Notes: generated by a model not told the origin, from the sequence alone. Shown: positions 7,554 to 16,175, numbered from the stretch's first letter. The stretch: DNA of 64,000 nt from Nocardioides nitrophenolicus (GCF_016907515.1 NZ_JAFBBY010000001.1:4092001-4156000), one strand, 5' to 3'. Numbers and translations: made by a program.

Positions 7554-9265
7554 GCGGGTTCGACTACGACGTCCTGGTCATCGGATCCGGCTTCGGCGGC
7601 TCGGTCACCGCGCTACGGCTGACCGAGAAGGGCTACAAGGTCGGCGTACTCGAGGCCGGCGCGCGGTTCGCCGACGCCGACTTCGCCGACAACTCCTGGG
7701 ACCTGAAGAAGTACCTCTACGCGCCCTCGGCCGGCTGCTACGGCATCCAGCGCATCGACATGGTCAAGGACTGCCTGATCCTGGCCGGCGCGGGGGTCGG
7801 TGGCGGCTCGCTGGTCTACGCCAACACCCTCTACGAGCCGCTCGCGCCGTTCTACCAGGACCCCTCCTGGGCCCACATCACCGACTGGAGGGCCGAGCTC
7901 GCGCCCTACTACGACCAGGCCAAGCGGATGCTGGGCGTGGTCACCTACCCGCGGATGACGCCGTCGGACGAGGTGATGAAGCAGGTCGCCGACGAGATGG
8001 GCGTGGGCGACAGCTTCCACGCCACTCCCGTCGGCGTCTTCTTCGGCGGTCCCTCGCAGTCGGCGGGCGACTCGGTCGAGGACCCGTACTTCGGTGGCGT
8101 CGGGCCGCGACGCAACACCTGCACCGACTGCGGCGAGTGCATGACCGGCTGCCGGCACAACGCCAAGAACACCCTGGTCAAGAACTACCTCTACCTCGCT
8201 GAGCGCAACGGCGCCGAGGTGCACCCCCTGACCACCGCCACCCGGGTCCGGCCGCTGCCGGGCGGCGGCTACCGGGTCGACACCCGGTGGACCAAGGCCA
8301 AGCTGTCGCGGCGGCGCGCCACCAAGACCTTCACCGCCGAGCAGGTCGTCTTCTCCGCGGCGGCGCTCGGCACCCAGAAGCTGCTCCACCGGCTCAAGGC
8401 CGAGGGCGACCTGCCCCACGTCTCGGACCGCCTCGGTCACCTGACCCGCACCAACTCCGAGTCGATCCTCGGCGCGATCGCGCCCCAGGGCGCCGACGTC
8501 GACTACACCGACGGCGTGGCGATCACCTCCTCGTGGCATCCCGACGAGCACACCCACATCGAGCCGGTGCGCTACGGCAAGGGCAGCAACGCCATGTCGC
8601 TGATGCAGACCGTGCTCACCGACGGCGACGGCCCCGACCCGCGCTGGAAGGTGTGGCTCAAGGAGCTGTGGAAGGAGCGCAAGCGGGTCCGTGACCTCTA
8701 CGACGTCAAGCACTGGTCCGAGCGGGTGGTCATCGCCCTGGTGATGCAGTCGGTCGACAACTCGATCACGACCTTCCCCAAGAAGGTCGCCGGGAAGTGG
8801 ATCCTGTCCTCGAAGCAGGGCCACGGCGAGCCGAACCCGACCTGGATCCCGGCCGCCAACGACGCCGTCCGCCGGATGGCGGCCGTGATGGGCGGCGGCA
8901 CCGCCGGCGGCACCATCGGCGAGCCGTTCAACCGCCCGCTGACCGCCCACTTCATCGGGGGCTGCACCATCGGCGACAGCCCGGCGACCGGAGTCGTCGA
9001 CCCCTACCAGCGGATGTACGGCCACCCCGGACTGCACATCGTCGACGGCTCCACCATCTCGGCCAACCTCGGCGTCAACCCGTCGCTGACGATCACCGCC
9101 CAGGCCGAGCGGGCGATGGCCTACTGGCCCAACAAGGGCGAGGCCGACCCCCGCCCGGCCCTGGGCGAGGGCTACGCGTCGATCGAGCCGGTCGCGCCCC
9201 GGGCGCCCGTCGTACCGGAGGAGGCGCCGGCGGCGCTGCGGCTGCCGATCGTGGGCGTGAGCTGA
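7550..9265 (+). CDS. choD: GMC oxidoreductase, ChoD (cholesterol oxidase-like) family
   Basis: This 571-residue flavoprotein starts with the FAD-binding GSGFGG at residues 12-17 and follows mycobacterial ChoD (Rv3409c) closely, including CYGIQRI, GGGSLVYANTL, TRTNSES and SANLGVNPSL. Four Cys at residues 191, 194, 197 and 201 form CxxCxxCxxxC, a ferredoxin-like spacing that could hold an iron-sulfur cluster. The family is named cholesterol oxidase, but the true substrate of these CxxC-containing members is uncertain; a sterol or other alcohol is likely. It overlaps gabD2 by 4 bases, so the two are an operon. guaA downstream matches the gua/choD neighbourhood of mycobacteria. Confidence 0.85.
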   Translation: MSGFDYDVLVIGSGFGGSVTALRLTEKGYKVGVLEAGARFADADFADNSWDLKKYLYAPSAGCYGIQRIDMVKDCLILAGAGVGGGSLVYANTLYEPLAPFYQDPSWAHITDWRAELAPYYDQAKRMLGVVTYPRMTPSDEVMKQVADEMGVGDSFHATPVGVFFGGPSQSAGDSVEDPYFGGVGPRRNTCTDCGECMTGCRHNAKNTLVKNYLYLAERNGAEVHPLTTATRVRPLPGGGYRVDTRWTKAKLSRRRATKTFTAEQVVFSAAALGTQKLLHRLKAEGDLPHVSDRLGHLTRTNSESILGAIAPQGADVDYTDGVAITSSWHPDEHTHIEPVRYGKGSNAMSLMQTVLTDGDGPDPRWKVWLKELWKERKRVRDLYDVKHWSERVVIALVMQSVDNSITTFPKKVAGKWILSSKQGHGEPNPTWIPAANDAVRRMAAVMGGGTAGGTIGEPFNRPLTAHFIGGCTIGDSPATGVVDPYQRMYGHPGLHIVDGSTISANLGVNPSLTITAQAERAMAYWPNKGEADPRPALGEGYASIEPVAPRAPVVPEEAPAALRLPIVGVS

Positions 9266-9396
9266 GCCGCGCTGTGAGCTGAGGGGCCCCTGGGGCTGCT
9301 GGGGCGTTCGCCGGGGTCTCCGGAGGGCGCCCCAGAACTTTTCCCAACTTGTTCGGGACCGGCGTAACCCGCCCCGGACGGCTTCGTTGAGATGAA

Positions 9397-9436
9397 CGAG
9401 CCCGGGAATCACGCTCCCTCCCGAAGCCCGGGCTCG
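9397..9436. repeat. Inverted repeat, 10-bp arms
   Basis: CGAGCCCGGG at 9397-9406 pairs with CCCGGGCTCG at 9427-9436 across a 20-base loop. It lies 130 bp beyond the choD stop and may be part of a terminator region. Confidence 0.5.
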
Positions 9437-9469
9437 GTCCAGGCACTGTCCATCAGCTGCGTGGACAAT

Positions 9470-9506
9470 CAGGGCCCGGCCACCCTCCCTCCCCGGCCGG
9501 GCCCTG
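9470..9506 (+). terminator. Probable terminator downstream of choD
   Basis: Perfect 12-bp arms CAGGGCCCGGCC and GGCCGGGCCCTG enclose 13 bases and are followed shortly by GCGTTTTCC. This is the best factor-independent terminator candidate for the gabD2-choD operon. Confidence 0.6.
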
Positions 9507-9561
9507 GTGCGTTTTCCGGCCGGCTCGGTCCTGGGGCCGGGCCCGGGGTGGGGTCCTTCCA

Positions 9562-9620
9562 TCGCACCCGGCATCCGGGTCGCGAACCGCGGGCGTGCGC
9601 GACCCGAACGCCGGGTACGA
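9562..9620. repeat. Palindromic element A, copy 1 (59 bp)
   Basis: This imperfect palindrome begins TCGCACCCGGC and ends GCCGGGTACGA. Each arm of about 22 bases itself contains the inner inverted repeat ACCCG...CGGGT. A second copy of the same length and orientation lies at 10765-10823. The two copies bracket the nuclease-like gene at 9685-10731. Confidence 0.75.
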
Positions 9621-9684
9621 CGAGGCCACCCGACCCCTGTGGAGAGCGCCCACGCGCCGGTGAGGATCGGCGCACGATCGGGGG

Positions 9685-10731
9685 ATGTTCCCGCACCTCG
9701 TGACCCGCCCGGATGTCGTGCTGCCGTGCCACGTCGACCCGACCGGCCGGACCGGACCGACCCCTGGCCAGGCCCGCGGGCCGGGGCGGAGACGGGTCGC
9801 ACCCGGATGGTCGGTTCCCAGCGGTGTCGACGGCGGCGCGCTCGACCAGCGGATCGTCGAGGCGCTCGCCGGGCTGCCGGCGGATGCGGCGGTGACCGGG
9901 TGGGCCGCGCTCGGGTGGCGGGGTGGGCGATGGTTCGGCGGTCTCGCCGCGGACGGCCGGACCCGCCTCGACGTACCCGTCGCCCTCACCACCCGCGGCC
10001 CGCGGCCCCGGGTCGGCGTGGAGCTCACCGAGGACTGGCTCTTCGAGGCCGACGTCGACGTGGTCGACGGCCTGCCGGTCACCCGGACGGAGCGTGCGGT
10101 CGCGTTCGAGTCCTGCCGCGCGAGCGGCGTGGCCGCGGCCGTGCGCGTCGTCGACATGGCCTGCGCCGACGACCTCACCGACCTTGCCCGCCTGAGGAGG
10201 TACGCCGCCGGCCTGGTCTCCCGCCCGGGTGTCCGGACCCTCCGCGCCGCCCTCGACCTCGCCGACGAGAACGCCTGGTCGCCCCAGGAGGTCGGGATGC
10301 GGCTCTCGTGGCAGCGCCGTCGGCCGACGGCGGTGCTCCGGACCAACTGCCCCCTGTTCGACCCGGCGAGCCCGACCGGCCGACACCTGGTCACCCCCGA
10401 CCTGGTCGACCTGCGGGCGGGCGTGGTGGGGGAGTACGACGGCGTCGTCCACCTCGGGGACCGGCTGCGCCGCAAGGACCTGGATCGTGACGCGCTCTAC
10501 CGCGAGCTCGACCTAGAGCTCGTGACGATGGCGTCCGGCGACCGCCGCGACGTGTCCGCCTTCGTCAACCGCCTCGACGCGGCCTACCGCCGCGCCGCGC
10601 AGCGGCCCGACCGGCCGCCCCGCTGGACCACGGCCCAGCCCGGGTGGTGGGTCGACACCTCGACCGTGGCCCGGCGCCGGGCGCTGGACGAGCGCCAGCG
10701 CAGGATCTGGCTGCGGCGCGCGGCCAGGTAG
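9685..10731 (+). CDS. AbiEi/DUF559-like protein with PDDEXK-type C-terminal nuclease fold
   Basis: This 348-residue protein matches a family that is abundant in Nocardioides and relatives: an N-terminal AbiEi-like part (PTPGQARGPGRRRVAPGWSVP) and a C-terminal Vsr/DUF559-like restriction-endonuclease fold. Candidate active-site residues are the Glu in SPQEVGMRL, the Asp in TPDLVDL, Glu250 and Asp252 in VGEYDG, and the basic RRKDLDRD stretch. The biochemical activity of this family is not known to me. It is flanked by two 59-bp palindromes of one family and followed by a 14-bp tandem repeat that starts inside its last codons. A paralog at 39645-40709 is flanked by a different repeat family, which suggests a link between these genes and the repeats. 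Confidence 0.75.
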   Translation: MFPHLVTRPDVVLPCHVDPTGRTGPTPGQARGPGRRRVAPGWSVPSGVDGGALDQRIVEALAGLPADAAVTGWAALGWRGGRWFGGLAADGRTRLDVPVALTTRGPRPRVGVELTEDWLFEADVDVVDGLPVTRTERAVAFESCRASGVAAAVRVVDMACADDLTDLARLRRYAAGLVSRPGVRTLRAALDLADENAWSPQEVGMRLSWQRRRPTAVLRTNCPLFDPASPTGRHLVTPDLVDLRAGVVGEYDGVVHLGDRLRRKDLDRDALYRELDLELVTMASGDRRDVSAFVNRLDAAYRRAAQRPDRPPRWTTAQPGWWVDTSTVARRRALDERQRRIWLRRAAR

Positions 10732-10762
10732 CTCCGGCCAGGTAGCTCCGGCCAGGTGGCTC
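10721..10762. repeat. 14-bp tandem repeat, three units
   Basis: CGGCCAGGTAGCTC occurs twice in a row and a third time with one change (CGGCCAGGTGGCTC). The first unit overlaps the stop codon of the nuclease-like gene, and the array runs straight into palindromic element A copy 2. Confidence 0.8.
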
Positions 10763-10764
10763 CG

Positions 10765-10823
10765 TCGCACCCGGCATTCGGGTCGCCCAGTGGCCGAGAT
10801 CGCGACCCGGATGCCGGGTACGA
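10765..10823. repeat. Palindromic element A, copy 2 (59 bp)
   Basis: It begins TCGCACCCGGCATT and ends ATGCCGGGTACGA, with arms of 22 bases that pair with two mismatches. Length and orientation equal copy 1 at 9562-9620. It sits 40 bp upstream of guaA and just before the guaA -10 box. Confidence 0.75.
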
Positions 10824-10853
10824 CGCCGGTTCGGGACCACGCGCCCCCGCCGA

Positions 10854-10859
10854 TACGAT
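10854..10859 (+). promoter_or_regulatory. -10 box for a leaderless guaA transcript
   Basis: TACGAT ends 6 bases before the guaA ATG and no ribosome binding site precedes the start. The promoter directly adjoins palindromic element A copy 2, so that element could affect guaA transcription. Confidence 0.55.
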
Positions 10860-10865
10860 TCGGCC

Positions 10866-12449
10866 ATGACGGCCGAGGAGAACCAGTCCGAGCACGACCT
10901 GGTCCTGGTGGTGGACTTCGGGGCGCAGTACGCCCAGCTGATCGCCCGCCGCGTGCGCGAGGCACGGGTCTACTCCGAGATCGTGCCCCACACGATGCCG
11001 GTGGCCGAGATGGTCGCGCGGAACCCGAAGGCGATCATCCTCTCCGGCGGTCCGTCGTCGGTCTACGAGGAGGGGGCGCCGGCGGTCGACCCGGCCATCT
11101 TCACGGCCGGACCCTCGGTGTTCGGCATGTGCTACGGCTTCCAGCTGATGGCCGCCCACCTCGGTGGCACCGTGTCCGCCACCGGGGCGCGTGAGTACGG
11201 TCGCACCCGGGTCGAGATCCACCACCCGGGCACCCTGCTCAACGGCATCCCGGTGGAGCACAACGTCTGGATGTCCCACGGCGACTCGGTGAGCGCCGCC
11301 CCGGAGGGCTTCGCCGTCCTCGCCTCGACCGAGGTCACGCCCGTCGCCGCCTTCGAGGACGTCGACCGCGGCCTGGCCGGCGTCCAGTGGCACCCCGAGG
11401 TGCTGCACTCCGAGCACGGTCAGAAGGTGCTCGAGCACTTCCTCTGGGACATCGCCGGCTGCCGGCAGACCTGGACCATCGGCAACATCGCCGAGGAGCA
11501 GATCGCCCGGATCCGCGAGCAGGTCGGCCCCGAGGGTCGCGCCATCTGCGGCCTGTCCGGCGGTGTCGACTCCGCCGTCGCCGCGGCGATCGTGCAGAAG
11601 GCGATCGGCGACCGCCTGACCTGCGTGTACGTCGACCACGGCCTGATGCGCAAGGGCGAGACCGAGCAGATCGAGCGCGACTTCGTGGCCGCCACCGGCG
11701 CCAAGCTGGTGATCGTCGACGCCGAGAAGCAGTTCCTCGACGCCCTCGCCGGCGTCAGCGAGCCCGAGGCCAAGCGCAAGATCATCGGCCGCGAGTTCAT
11801 CCGTGCCTTCGAGGGCGCCGAGCTCGAGGTGATCAAGGACGCGCCTGAAGGCACGAAGGTCGGCTTCCTGGTCCAGGGCACCCTCTACCCCGACATCGTC
11901 GAGTCCGGCGGCGGCGCCGGCACGTCCACGATCAAGTCCCACCACAACGTCGGCGGCCTGCCCGAGGACCTCGAGTTCGAGCTGGTCGAGCCGCTGCGTG
12001 AGCTGTTCAAGGACGAGGTCCGCGCGGTCGGCGCCCAGCTCGGCCTGCCCAGCGTCATCGTCCAGCGCCAGCCCTTCCCGGGACCGGGCCTCGGCATCCG
12101 GATCATCGGCGAGGTCACCCGCGAGCGCCTCGACATCCTGCGCGAGGCCGACGCCATCGCCCGCGAGGAGATGACCGCCGCCGGGCTCGACGGCGACATC
12201 TGGCAGATGCCGGTGGTGCTCCTCGCCGACGTACGGTCGGTGGGAGTCCAGGGCGACGGCCGCACCTACGGCCACCCGGTCGTGCTGCGCCCGGTCACCT
12301 CCGAGGACGCGATGACCGCCGACTGGGCGCGGCTGCCCTACGACGTGCTCGAGCGGATCTCGACCCGGATCACCAACGAGGTGGCCGAGATCAACCGGGT
12401 GACCCTCGACGTCACCTCGAAGCCCCCGGGCACCATCGAGTGGGAGTGA
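10866..12449 (+). CDS. guaA: GMP synthase (glutamine-hydrolysing)
   Basis: This 527-residue enzyme converts XMP, glutamine and ATP to GMP, the last step of guanine nucleotide synthesis. The N-terminal class I amidotransferase domain carries Cys89 in FGMCYG and the His176/Glu178 pair in WHPEV. The ATP pyrophosphatase domain has the P-loop SGGVDS near residue 231, and the C-terminal dimerisation domain ends in KPPGTIEWE, the universal GuaA terminus. Length is normal. It stands alone with its own promoter. Confidence 0.98.
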   Translation: MTAEENQSEHDLVLVVDFGAQYAQLIARRVREARVYSEIVPHTMPVAEMVARNPKAIILSGGPSSVYEEGAPAVDPAIFTAGPSVFGMCYGFQLMAAHLGGTVSATGAREYGRTRVEIHHPGTLLNGIPVEHNVWMSHGDSVSAAPEGFAVLASTEVTPVAAFEDVDRGLAGVQWHPEVLHSEHGQKVLEHFLWDIAGCRQTWTIGNIAEEQIARIREQVGPEGRAICGLSGGVDSAVAAAIVQKAIGDRLTCVYVDHGLMRKGETEQIERDFVAATGAKLVIVDAEKQFLDALAGVSEPEAKRKIIGREFIRAFEGAELEVIKDAPEGTKVGFLVQGTLYPDIVESGGGAGTSTIKSHHNVGGLPEDLEFELVEPLRELFKDEVRAVGAQLGLPSVIVQRQPFPGPGLGIRIIGEVTRERLDILREADAIAREEMTAAGLDGDIWQMPVVLLADVRSVGVQGDGRTYGHPVVLRPVTSEDAMTADWARLPYDVLERISTRITNEVAEINRVTLDVTSKPPGTIEWE

Positions 12450-12466
12450 CCCTCCGGGGCCCGGGT

Positions 12467-12495
12467 ACCTCCTGAGCGATCCGAGCACAGGAGGT
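12467..12495 (+). terminator. Possible terminator downstream of guaA
   Basis: ACCTCCTG and CAGGAGGT form an 8-bp perfect stem with a 13-base loop, 18 bp after the guaA stop. There is no T-run, so the assignment is weak. Confidence 0.35.
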
Positions 12496-12636
12496 GGTCG
12501 CCATCGGTGGTGCGGCACCCCCGTGGCCGGAGCGGACATTCCGCCGCGCGCGGCCGTGGTGCTTCGTACGATGGTCGGTGGGCGAGCCGATGCCCCTGGG
12601 GAGGGGTGTGGCGCGGCTGCCGGGAGCGAGGTCACC

Positions 12637-15243
12637 ATGGCGGGCGCTGCGCAGACGCTGACTGCGGAGCGGATCGCGCGTGCCCTCGACCAAGGGGACG
12701 TGGTCGTCCACTACCAGCCGTGCTACGACCTGCGCACCGGCGAGATGGTCGCGGTGGAGGCGCTGGCGCGGATCCTCGACACCGAGAGCGGCGAGCTCGT
12801 GGAGCCGTCGGGCTTCCTCGACTCGCTGGAGGAGTCGGGGCTGGTGGTGCGCCTCGACGAGCTGGTGCTGTCGGCGGCGGCCGGGCAGGTGGCGCGGTGG
12901 CGCGGACTGCCGGCGGGGCGGCGGCTGTGCCTGGCGGTCAACCTGTCGCCGGCCGATCTCGACGACTCGATGCTGCCCCAGCGCTTCCGCGAGGTGTCGG
13001 AGAACTCGGGGCTGCCGCTCGACGCGGTGATCGTCGAGCTGACCGAGACCGTCCTCTCGCGCACCGGCCAGGGGCACGAGCAGGTGCTCGCCGAGCTGGC
13101 CGGGCTCGGCTGCAATGTCACCCTCGACGACTTCGGCACGGGCAACGCGAGCTTCGACTACCTGCGCCGGTTCCGGGTCGACGGGGTCAAGATCGACCGC
13201 TCGTTCGTGCAGTTCCTCGGCTCCGGCGGTCCCCACGAGCGGATGGCCGAGTCGCTGGTCCGGTTCTGCCTGTCCTTGGGCGTGCACGTCGTGGCGGAGG
13301 GGATCGAGCGGCCCCAGCACGTCGCCGCGCTGCGCCGGTTGGGCTGCCCGTTCGGCCAGGGCTTCTTGATGAGCCGGCCCTTGGACGGCGCCGCGCTGGA
13401 GGCACTGCTGGTCGCCGACCGGGTGCCCGCGGCCCTCGCCCGTACCGCCGAGCGCGGCGCGCTGCCGGCGCTCACCACCGCGCCCACGGCGGCAGAGCCG
13501 TCGGTCCTCGAGCGGCTGGTGCCGCGCGTGCTCGCGGGCCTGGTGAGCCTGGTGCTGGTGCTGGTCGCCGTCCTGGTCGTCGAGGGGCGGGCCGACAGCG
13601 ACGCCTCGCTGACCAGCGCCGCCCGGAACCGGCTCGAGGCGATCGACTCGCTCGCCGCCCGCGGGGTCGACCTCCGGCTGGGCGGGCTCCGGGACGCGGT
13701 GACGACCTTCAGCCGCAGCGACGCCGTACGCCGGGCGGTGGTCACGGGCGACCAGGACCGGATGGACCTGGCCCTCGAGGCGCTGGGCTCGGCGACGACC
13801 GGCTCCTACAACGCCTCGCTGTACGACGCCTCCGGGGTGATGCTCGACCTGGCGCCGCCCCAGCGCAGCCCGGAGGTGATCGGCCACGACTTCTCGTTCC
13901 GCGAGTGGTACCTGCCCGCAGGGCGGCGCGACACGGCGTACGTCTCCCAGGCCTATCAGCTGATGACGCCCGAGCGCACCTGGGCGGTCGCGGTCGCCGC
14001 GGCGGTCCGCGACCCGCGGGGCCGGATCCGCGGGTACGTCGTCGCGACCCTCGCGCTGTCGGGGCTCCAGGCCGAGATGGAGGCGGTGTTCCGCAGGTAC
14101 GGCGTCGCGGTCACCGTGGTCGACCGGCACGGCACCACGCTGGCGGACTCGGGGGGCCGGATCGGCGTACCGACGAGCGACCCGCGGCTGCTCGGCGAAC
14201 GGGGCCGGGGGGACCGCTCCGGCACGGGCGAGCGGCTGTGGGCGGTCAGCGAGGTGTCCTCGATCGGCGGCTGGCTGCTCGTCGAGCAGGACCGGGACGC
14301 CGCGGTGGGGAACGCCACCGGCGGCACCGATCCGCTGCTGGCGGGACTGGTGGTCGCGATCGGGTTCGTGCTGGTGCTGCTGTGGCTGGCGACCGACGCC
14401 CGGCGCCGGCGGCTCAAGGGCGACCTGCGCCGGGCGAACGCTTGGCTCAGCTCCATCCTCGGCGCGACGCCGACGCCGGTGCTGGTCAGCGACACCGACG
14501 GTCGGGTGCACCAGGCCAATGCGGCGGCGGCCGGGCTGCTGGGCGTGCCGGCCGACTCGCTGCGCGGCCAGACCGTGGGCAGCTGGCTGACCACCCGGGA
14601 CCAGCCGGCGTCCGACGGCGGTGCGTTCCCCGCGACGGTCGTGACCCGTGACGGTGACGTGCGCCTGGTGGAGGTGCAGCTGCGCGACCTGACCGGGCCG
14701 CACGGCGAGCCGATGCGGCTGCACTCGCTGGTCGACGTAACGCCGCACCGCGAGGAGCAGGACCGGCTGCGGGCGCAGAGCCGGATCGACCCGCTGACGG
14801 GGGTGGCCAACCGGATCGGGCTGCAGGAGGCGCTGGCGGCGGCCGCGGCGCCGGGCCGCTCGCCGCACGCACTGGTGATGCTCGACCTCGACCGTTTCAA
14901 GTCGGTCAACGACGACCTCGGGCACGCCGCGGGCGACAGCGTGCTGTGCGCGGTGGCCGACGTGCTGGGTGACGCCGTGCAGCCCGACGACACGGTGGCC
15001 CGGGTCGGTGGCGACGAGTTCGTGCTCGTGGTCCGCCTCGACGAGCGGACCAGCCCCGGCGTGGTCGCCGAGCGACTGCGCGGGCGGGTGCAGGAGGTCC
15101 TCGACGCGCACCCGTTCGCCCTGCACGTCCCGGTCGGCGTCAGCGTCGGCTCCGCCGCCGTCGGCGCCGACGGCCGCGACGCCGACGAGCTGCTGCGGCT
15201 CGCCGACGCGCGGATGTACGAGGCCAAGCGACGCCGGCGCTGA
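12637..15243 (+). CDS. Membrane c-di-GMP enzyme: EAL - TM - Cache - TM - PAS - GGDEF
   Basis: This 868-residue protein starts with an EAL phosphodiesterase domain (residues about 12-260). Catalytic motifs look complete: EALAR at 41, NLSP, ELTE, DDFGTG, KIDRSF and EGIE. A membrane segment at about 297-317, an extracytoplasmic Cache-like region (320-565), a second membrane segment at about 567-586, a PAS domain and a GGDEF cyclase domain follow, with intact GGDEF at 791-795. The allosteric I-site Arg is replaced by Gln, so product inhibition is probably lost. It is predicted to make and degrade c-di-GMP in response to an external ligand. Upstream in-frame ATGs at 12523 and 12571 are possible; 12637 begins just before the EAL fold. 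Confidence 0.9.
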   Translation: MAGAAQTLTAERIARALDQGDVVVHYQPCYDLRTGEMVAVEALARILDTESGELVEPSGFLDSLEESGLVVRLDELVLSAAAGQVARWRGLPAGRRLCLAVNLSPADLDDSMLPQRFREVSENSGLPLDAVIVELTETVLSRTGQGHEQVLAELAGLGCNVTLDDFGTGNASFDYLRRFRVDGVKIDRSFVQFLGSGGPHERMAESLVRFCLSLGVHVVAEGIERPQHVAALRRLGCPFGQGFLMSRPLDGAALEALLVADRVPAALARTAERGALPALTTAPTAAEPSVLERLVPRVLAGLVSLVLVLVAVLVVEGRADSDASLTSAARNRLEAIDSLAARGVDLRLGGLRDAVTTFSRSDAVRRAVVTGDQDRMDLALEALGSATTGSYNASLYDASGVMLDLAPPQRSPEVIGHDFSFREWYLPAGRRDTAYVSQAYQLMTPERTWAVAVAAAVRDPRGRIRGYVVATLALSGLQAEMEAVFRRYGVAVTVVDRHGTTLADSGGRIGVPTSDPRLLGERGRGDRSGTGERLWAVSEVSSIGGWLLVEQDRDAAVGNATGGTDPLLAGLVVAIGFVLVLLWLATDARRRRLKGDLRRANAWLSSILGATPTPVLVSDTDGRVHQANAAAAGLLGVPADSLRGQTVGSWLTTRDQPASDGGAFPATVVTRDGDVRLVEVQLRDLTGPHGEPMRLHSLVDVTPHREEQDRLRAQSRIDPLTGVANRIGLQEALAAAAAPGRSPHALVMLDLDRFKSVNDDLGHAAGDSVLCAVADVLGDAVQPDDTVARVGGDEFVLVVRLDERTSPGVVAERLRGRVQEVLDAHPFALHVPVGVSVGSAAVGADGRDADELLRLADARMYEAKRRRR

Positions 15244-15263
15244 CCACGGATTCGTCGCCAAAC

Positions 15264-15277
15264 TAGAACGTGTTCCA
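15264..15277. promoter_or_regulatory. KstR-type operator upstream of the DUF1295 gene
   Basis: TAGAACGTGTTCCA fits the TnnAACnnGTTnnA consensus of the cholesterol-catabolism repressor KstR at every fixed position. It ends one base before the -10 box TAGCAT (15279-15284), so a bound repressor would block the promoter. The -10 box lies 6 bases before the ATG. Confidence 0.5.
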
Positions 15278-15278
15278 C

Positions 15279-15284
15279 TAGCAT
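15279..15284 (+). promoter_or_regulatory. -10 box for the DUF1295-flavoprotein operon
   Basis: TAGCAT ends 6 bases before the ATG at 15291, consistent with a leaderless transcript, although the GGGGG between them could also bind ribosomes. Confidence 0.5.
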
Positions 15285-15290
15285 CGGGGG

Positions 15291-16175
15291 ATGAGCAGGA
15301 GCGCCTCCCTGGCCCGGGTCGGACTCGCCTATCTCGCCGCCTTCGGCGTCGCCAGCGCCTGGCTGGCCTGGGGGCCGGACACCCGCTGGCTGTGGCTCGA
15401 CGGGCTGCTCGCCGACCTGCTCGCCACGCTCGTGGTGTTCGTGGCCAGCCGGATCCACCGCAACTCCAGCTTCTATGACGCCTACTGGAGCGTGCTGCCG
15501 CCGTATCTCGCCCTGTACTGGTGGCTCGCCGCCGACGTCGCCCGCGACGACGTCCGGTCCTGGCTGGTGCTCGGCGTGATCGCACTGTGGGCGGTCCGGC
15601 TCACCGCCAACTGGGTGCGCACCTTCCCCGGCCTGCACCACGAGGACTGGCGCTACCCGCTGGTGCGCGAGCGCGCCGGCCGCCTGGAGCTGCTGGCCGA
15701 CCTGGTCGGCATCCACCTGGTGCCGACCCTCCAGGTCTTCCTCGGCCTGGTCCCGGCGTACGTCGTGCTCACCCGGCCCGGTCCCGGCCTGCGCTGGCTG
15801 GACCTGGTCGCGCTCGCGGTCGGCGTCGGCGCGGTGCTCCTCGAGCTGGTCGCCGACGCCCAGCTGCACCGGTTCGTCCGGGAGCGGGCGCCCGGCCAGG
15901 TGATGGACCGCGGGGTGTGGGGCTGGTCGCGGCATCCCAACTACTTCGGCGAGATCGCGTTCTGGTGGAGCCTGGCGCTGTTCGGCGTCGCCGCCTCGCC
16001 CGGCGACTGGTGGTGGCTGCCCGTCGGCGGGGTCGCCATGGTGGCGATGTTCCTCGGCGCCAGCATCCCGATGATGGAGCGGCGCAGCCTGGAGCGGCGG
16101 CCGTCGTACCAGGAGGTGGTGGACCGGGTGCCGGTGCTGGTGCCGCGTCCGCCCCGCAAGGCACGACCGGCGTGA
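15291..16175 (+). CDS. DUF1295 (steroid 5-alpha-reductase-like) membrane protein
   Basis: This 294-residue protein has about seven hydrophobic segments and the family landmark GVWGWSRHPNYFGEIAFWW, which marks the NADPH/AdoMet-binding end shared by steroid 5-alpha reductases and isoprenylcysteine methyltransferases. Its chemistry is therefore probably reduction of an enone in a steroid or other lipid, but this is inferred from family only. It overlaps the next gene by 4 bases (GTGA), forming a two-gene operon with a flavoprotein. A KstR-like operator at its promoter fits a steroid-related role. Confidence 0.82.
   Translation: MSRSASLARVGLAYLAAFGVASAWLAWGPDTRWLWLDGLLADLLATLVVFVASRIHRNSSFYDAYWSVLPPYLALYWWLAADVARDDVRSWLVLGVIALWAVRLTANWVRTFPGLHHEDWRYPLVRERAGRLELLADLVGIHLVPTLQVFLGLVPAYVVLTRPGPGLRWLDLVALAVGVGAVLLELVADAQLHRFVRERAPGQVMDRGVWGWSRHPNYFGEIAFWWSLALFGVAASPGDWWWLPVGGVAMVAMFLGASIPMMERRSLERRPSYQEVVDRVPVLVPRPPRKARPA

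Larger units (their letters stand above)
9266..9561. other. Non-coding stretch with two hairpins
   Basis: I see no convincing gene here. It contains two strong inverted repeats (9397-9436 and 9470-9506), described separately, and then merges into the palindromic element at 9562. The strand-biased GC-rich sequence produces only spurious reading frames. Confidence 0.6.

Noticed and set aside
9392..9703. Possible small gene between choD and the nuclease-like gene
   Set aside because: The frame spans two hairpins and element A, lacks a ribosome binding site, and has Pro/Arg/Gly-rich composition typical of non-coding GC-rich DNA.
12412..15585. Very long open frame on the minus strand opposite the EAL/GGDEF gene
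   Set aside because: It is a shadow of the GC-rich coding strand: the translation is rich in Arg, Pro, His and Gln without domain motifs, while the plus strand encodes complete catalytic motifs.
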